Shown: positions 60,723 to 64,000 of the stretch, piece by piece | How positions within the stretch are numbered: the stretch's first letter is position 1 | How the letters are laid out: every line of letters begins with the position of its first letter | Assembly (NCBI RefSeq): GCF_900129725.1 | Contig: NZ_FQWQ01000001.1 | Location: 1,860,001-1,924,000, forward strand | Direction of reading: 5' to 3' | Source of the DNA: Chryseolinea serpens | GTDB taxonomy: Bacteria > Bacteroidota > Bacteroidia > Cytophagales > Cyclobacteriaceae | Length of the DNA stretch: 64,000 nt | Translations under genes and position numbers: made by a program | The notes under the pieces: model-generated | The model's input: only the letters and a program-made list of their open reading frames with translations | Databases searched by the model: none | What the model was told of the DNA's origin: nothing

Positions 60723-60822
60723 AACGAATCTTCCAGAACGCATGGCGCACAACGCGTCAGTCCTTCACGTTGGGTTGGGATGATGGCGTGACGACTGCAT
60801 CTCTCCTACGCTCGTATTTTTC

Positions 60823-61407
60823 TTAATTTTTCTGGGCCGGGTTGATCATGATATGTGCGCGGTGTGTGCCGGGGTCCATGATCCATGGCATTCCCGGTGT
60901 GGAGGGTTGCAGGGGGAGCCCCGTCGATTCGGCGGTGGCATAGGGAATGTAGATGACATAGCGGAGGTAGCCGTCTTTTACTTCGCCGGTGGTTTTATCG
61001 TATTGGTCGTCTTTGGCCGAGTAGACATACAAGGTTGAGGGCGATTTGGGCATGACTAGTTTTCCGGCCTTCACTTCCTGCTCGCGGATGGTGAACACCT
61101 CGTCGTTCTTTTTTCCTTCCTTTTTCAGTTCGCGTCCGCGGGCCATGAAGGGCTCGAGGTCTTTGTGATAGCACGACACGCTCAGCCCGGCCTGGTTCGG
61201 GTCGTCGCCCAGGCAGATCATTTCGTTTTCACCTTTGCGCAGCACCACCAACTCGCCTTTTTGATTATAGCCATACACCAGGGCTTTGTCGCGCATTTCG
61301 GCCGGCGCCGCCAGGGTGGCAAGTTTGATTTGCACTTCAGGGGAAGGAATTTGTGCGGCGGCCGTCAGACCGGCGAAAAGGAACGAAACAAAAAGGCAGG
61401 CTTTCAT
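60823..61407 (-). CDS. Secreted hypothetical protein
   Basis: The 194-residue protein has a signal peptide (MKACLFVSFLFAGLTAAAQ) and a soluble domain (DKALVYGYNQKGELVVLRKG, TLYVYSAKDDQYDKTTGEVK, YVIYIPYATAESTGLPLQPS). It ends with MDPGTHRAHIMINP. I do not recognise a family. A GC-rich hairpin (CAACGCC/GGCGTTG around the palindrome CCACCGCGGTGG, 61430-61461) lies just upstream. Confidence 0.7.
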   Translation of the reverse strand: MKACLFVSFLFAGLTAAAQIPSPEVQIKLATLAAPAEMRDKALVYGYNQKGELVVLRKGENEMICLGDDPNQAGLSVSCYHKDLEPFMARGRELKKEGKKNDEVFTIREQEVKAGKLVMPKSPSTLYVYSAKDDQYDKTTGEVKDGYLRYVIYIPYATAESTGLPLQPSTPGMPWIMDPGTHRAHIMINPAQKN

Positions 61408-61494
61408 ATCCGGGAAGGGTTAAAAGTTTCAACGCCCACCGCGGTGGCGGCAGGCGTTGGTGAAGATATTCAATTTTTTGATCAATTCTAACCC

Positions 61495-63129
61495 CTACTC
61501 CACCCAAGGCACTTTGGCAGACTTGTAATAGTCAATGTCCCAGGCCTTGAAGCGCGGCGCATGTTTACCCAGGCGCACTTTATATTCTTCCCAGCTCTTT
61601 GTGCCCGTGGACCATCCCAGTTCGGCGTAGCCGGGCAGGCGGGGGAACACGAGATACTCGATGTCGTTCATGTTCTCGACGGTTTCCGTCCACAGCGGGG
61701 CTTCCACGCCCAAAACGTTTTCGCGGTTGATGCCGTGCGAGTAGGTGAGCGGGTCCCAGTTATAGGCCGAGTCCACTTCGATGTAGGCCGCCCAGTGCAA
61801 GCCGATGCGGGAAGTCGAGTCGTATTGCATGTCGAGGTAAGCCTTGTTTGCCGGCGACATGATGAGCAGGCTTCCTTTTTGAACCGCCTCCAGGGCATAT
61901 TTTTCTTTGCTCCAGTGTTGCACGATCACGTTGTCGTCCACGTTGCCCTGGGAAACTTCTTCCCAGCCCACCATCTTCTTGCCGTTGGATTTTACGATCT
62001 CCGTGAAGCGGTTCACAAACTGGATATACTCATCTTTCTTGGTGACGTGTGCTTCATCTCCACCTACGTGGAAGTAGGGACCGGGTGTGATGGCCGAGAG
62101 TTCGCGCACGACATCGTTGATAAATTTGAACGTCTCTTCCTTGTTATACCGCAGCGTGCTGAAGCCCACCTCGCGGCCGGTGTACAATTGAGTCGGTTTG
62201 GTCTTTGCACCCAGGATGTCGGGTGACGACAGGTCCAGTTCTATCCGTCCTTCTTTGGGAACCTGGATGCCCCCATTGAGTTCTCCATACGACGCCAGCG
62301 CCGAGTTGATGTGGCCGGGCATGTCGATCTCCGGCACGACGGTGATGAAGCGGCTGCTGGCATAGTTTACCAGTTCACCATATTGCTCTTGTGTGAAGAA
62401 GCCGCCCTTGCCGCCGCCCACTTGTGTGCTGCCCCCGTGTTTGGTCAGGTTGGGCCATGATTTGATCTCAATGCGCCATCCCTGGTCGTCGCTGAGGTGC
62501 AAGTGGAGGATGTTCATTTTATAGTAGCTGATCAGATCGATATAGCGTTTCACATCGTCCATGCCAAAGAAGTGGCGCGCCACATCCAGCATCGATCCTC
62601 TCCAGCTATACATCGGCACGTCGCGAATGGTGCCCGTGGCGATTTCCCATGCGGGCTGCGCGGAAGCGGCAGGTGCTTTTTCGATGGCCGCGGGGAACAA
62701 CTGGCGAAGTGTTTGGAGTCCGTAAAAAATCCCGGCAGGTTTTCCGGCAATGGTCACCAGGTCGCTCGTGATGGTGAGCGTGTATCCTTCTTTGCCCAAC
62801 GTGCTGTCGGCGGATGTGGTTAGGAATATTCCGCTTTCAGGTGCTTTCTCGCTGGTTTTCAATGACAGATTGAATCCCGTGCCTTTGTTCAACATGTCGG
62901 CCAGGTATTGTCCAATGGGTTGGATGTCGGACCCGGAGATCGTGATGGTCGTTTCCTTTGTCAACTCAAATGCTTTTCCTTCGAGGACAACCGAGTCGGG
63001 CATCGGAATGACATTTTGAAACTGGGCGATGGCTTCGGGTGATGCATCCTTGGCTCGTTTACAGGATGCGGTGACGGCCACCAGCAGAATGAAGAACAGT
63101 GTTTGGGAGATAGAGAAGAACCTGGTCAT
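61495..63129 (-). CDS. Beta-N-acetylhexosaminidase (GH20), lipoprotein
   Basis: From MTRFFSISQTLFFILLVAVT the 544-residue protein is a lipoprotein (VTASC) with a GH20b N-domain and a GH20 barrel. The catalytic pair D358-E359 is in HVGGDEAH, where the aspartate supports substrate-assisted catalysis. Other GH20 features are MLDVARHFFGMDDVKRYIDL and LSDDQGWRIEIK. It removes terminal GlcNAc or GalNAc from glycans outside the inner membrane. The start at 63222 would put 31 residues before the signal peptide, so I reject it. It diverges from the PadR gene. Confidence 0.94.
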   Translation of the reverse strand: MTRFFSISQTLFFILLVAVTASCKRAKDASPEAIAQFQNVIPMPDSVVLEGKAFELTKETTITISGSDIQPIGQYLADMLNKGTGFNLSLKTSEKAPESGIFLTTSADSTLGKEGYTLTITSDLVTIAGKPAGIFYGLQTLRQLFPAAIEKAPAASAQPAWEIATGTIRDVPMYSWRGSMLDVARHFFGMDDVKRYIDLISYYKMNILHLHLSDDQGWRIEIKSWPNLTKHGGSTQVGGGKGGFFTQEQYGELVNYASSRFITVVPEIDMPGHINSALASYGELNGGIQVPKEGRIELDLSSPDILGAKTKPTQLYTGREVGFSTLRYNKEETFKFINDVVRELSAITPGPYFHVGGDEAHVTKKDEYIQFVNRFTEIVKSNGKKMVGWEEVSQGNVDDNVIVQHWSKEKYALEAVQKGSLLIMSPANKAYLDMQYDSTSRIGLHWAAYIEVDSAYNWDPLTYSHGINRENVLGVEAPLWTETVENMNDIEYLVFPRLPGYAELGWSTGTKSWEEYKVRLGKHAPRFKAWDIDYYKSAKVPWVE

Positions 63130-63471
63130 AGGGGATTTTAAATTGAGCGATAATGATAATAACATTGCTTTAATTATCATACGATCGTCTCGAAATTTTA
63201 GCGTGTGCGACAAAGCACACACGCAGGTCGGCGAATTCTATACATGAGTGGTCAAGTGTGGAGAATACACTAAGAAGACACACGCAAGACACGCAAAAAG
63301 AGAATCATCTATCCGATGTCGTTCCTCAAGTCACTGTTCGGATTAAACGACAAACTGTTCATTGTTGAACGCCGGCGTGGTGCTCATCGTCGATTTATCA
63401 AGTTGTGAAGGCGGTTTGATGCCATGGCACTATATTTGATCGACAAAATCAGATATAATCGAAGACGCTAT
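63130..63471. other. Divergent intergenic region
   Basis: This 342-bp spacer contains a GTGTGC/GCACAC hairpin at 63203-63220 and the PadR operator candidate at 63431-63457. No gene is apparent. Confidence 0.5.
63431..63457. promoter_or_regulatory. Candidate PadR operator overlapping a -7 box
   Basis: TATATTTGAT, a 7-bp spacer and ATCAGATATA form an inverted repeat with a single mismatch. TATATTTG (63431-63438) also matches the -7 consensus TAnnTTTG, so binding here would block transcription. Confidence 0.5.
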
Positions 63472-63810
63472 ATGAAAAGAACATCGATAGGCGAATTTGA
63501 AGAGATCGTCCTGCTTATAACGGCGCTCCTGGAAGAGGATGCTTATGGTGTGACGATCACCCAAGAAATTGAAAAGCAGACCGGGCGAATAGTCGGTTTC
63601 AATACCGTGCACACCACGCTGCAACGCCTGGAAGAAAAAGGACTGATCGCTTCAAAGATGGGTGGCGCCACCGCCGAACGGGGTGGCCGGCGAAAAAGAT
63701 ATTTCAGGATAACGGCACTGGGCAGCCGAACCCTGCGCGAACTGAAAGAGCTCCGGGAAAAAATCTGGAAAGTTTTGCCCGCAAAAGTAATAGGTCTATC
63801 CGGAAATTAA
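63472..63810 (+). CDS. PadR-family transcriptional regulator
   Basis: From MKRTSIGEFEEIVLLITALL the 112-residue winged-helix protein has the PadR core (EDAYGVTITQEIEKQTGRIV, NTVHTTLQRLEEKGLIASKM) and wing (RKRYFRITALGSRTLRELKE). An ATG at 63424 would place the operator inside the gene and is rejected. It is followed 9 bp later by a permease gene, so it is probably the repressor of a transporter, as in the pair at 22723-25701. Confidence 0.92.
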   Translation: MKRTSIGEFEEIVLLITALLEEDAYGVTITQEIEKQTGRIVGFNTVHTTLQRLEEKGLIASKMGGATAERGGRRKRYFRITALGSRTLRELKELREKIWKVLPAKVIGLSGN

Positions 63811-63819
63811 ATCAAACGC

Positions 63820-64000
63820 ATGGCACCCGAACACAACAAGCCTCCACGCTGGGCACAAACGCTTCTTCGAAAATTCGCATCCACCGATAGCCTCGAGGAA
63901 GTTGAGGGCGACTTACTGGAATTCTTTATTCAATGGAAAGCAACATACGGCATCCGAAAGGCTCGCCGGAGATATGTGTGGACGGTATTCACTTTGCTCC
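63820..64000 (+). CDS. ABC permease with prefix domain (N-terminal part, runs off window)
   Basis: The first 60 residues (MAPEHNKPPRWAQTLLRKFA, then STDSLEEVEGDLLEFFIQWK and RKARRRYVWTVFTLL) form the 'permease prefix domain 2' that precedes FtsX permeases in Bacteroidota. The body is beyond the window. It is the partner of the PadR gene 9 bp upstream. Confidence 0.88.
   Translation, partial: MAPEHNKPPRWAQTLLRKFASTDSLEEVEGDLLEFFIQWKATYGIRKARRRYVWTVFTLL

Overview
The window looks like chromosomal DNA of a member of the Bacteroidota, probably a soil or water Cytophagales relative (Chryseolinea/Ohtaekwangia-like). This is an inference from gene content: two TonB-dependent receptors with carboxypeptidase-regulatory N-domains, a hybrid two-component system, a short primary sigma factor without region 1.1, ~800-residue FtsX permeases (one paired with a PadR regulator, plus a second PadR-permease pair at the right edge), many lipoproteins, and TAnnTTTG-type promoters. 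I see no rRNA, tRNA, CRISPR array, insertion sequence or phage module.

Layout. 0-4.1 kb: a truncated LacI-type regulator diverging from galK-galT-galM. 4.1-4.5 kb: a terminator and three REP-like palindromic units. 4.5-9.4 kb: a leftward glycosidase cluster (GH5-like, GH172, glutaminase-A-like). 10-13.3 kb: desaturase, rpoD, cold-shock protein, methyltransferase. 14-17.5 kb: membrane LytTR regulator and a TonB receptor. 17.5-22.5 kb: leftward operon of two half-length DUF4331 proteins, a TPR lipoprotein and a TonB receptor. 22.7-25.7 kb: PadR/FtsX pair. 25.9-36.1 kb: GH2 enzyme, a lipoprotein, a second FtsX permease, an Xre/RES toxin-antitoxin pair and GH125. 36.4-45.9 kb: a mixed block whose genes share a direct-repeat promoter element. 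46-54 kb: a leftward membrane/DUF1579 operon and a 1399-residue hybrid two-component system. 55-57.3 kb: a MetE-core enzyme between two AhpD-like proteins. 57.5-64 kb: small envelope proteins, a secreted haloalkane dehalogenase, GH20, and a PadR plus permease running off the end.

How it may work together. The left third and the GH2, GH125 and GH20 genes point to scavenging of galactose-, fructose/arabinose-, mannose- and hexosamine-containing glycans, but no SusC/SusD pair is present. The most interesting signals are regulatory. Five genes between 36 and 46 kb, on both strands, carry the same 17-bp element upstream in the same orientation: CAGAAT-N5-CAGAAT followed 10-11 bp later by a TTTG-like box. 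One of the five is an orphan OmpR-family response regulator, so the block may be its regulon. Other clear signals are duplicated operators before the Xre/RES module, a 9-bp direct repeat between the LytTR gene and its neighbouring receptor, and two heptamer arrays that each begin exactly two bases upstream of a start codon.
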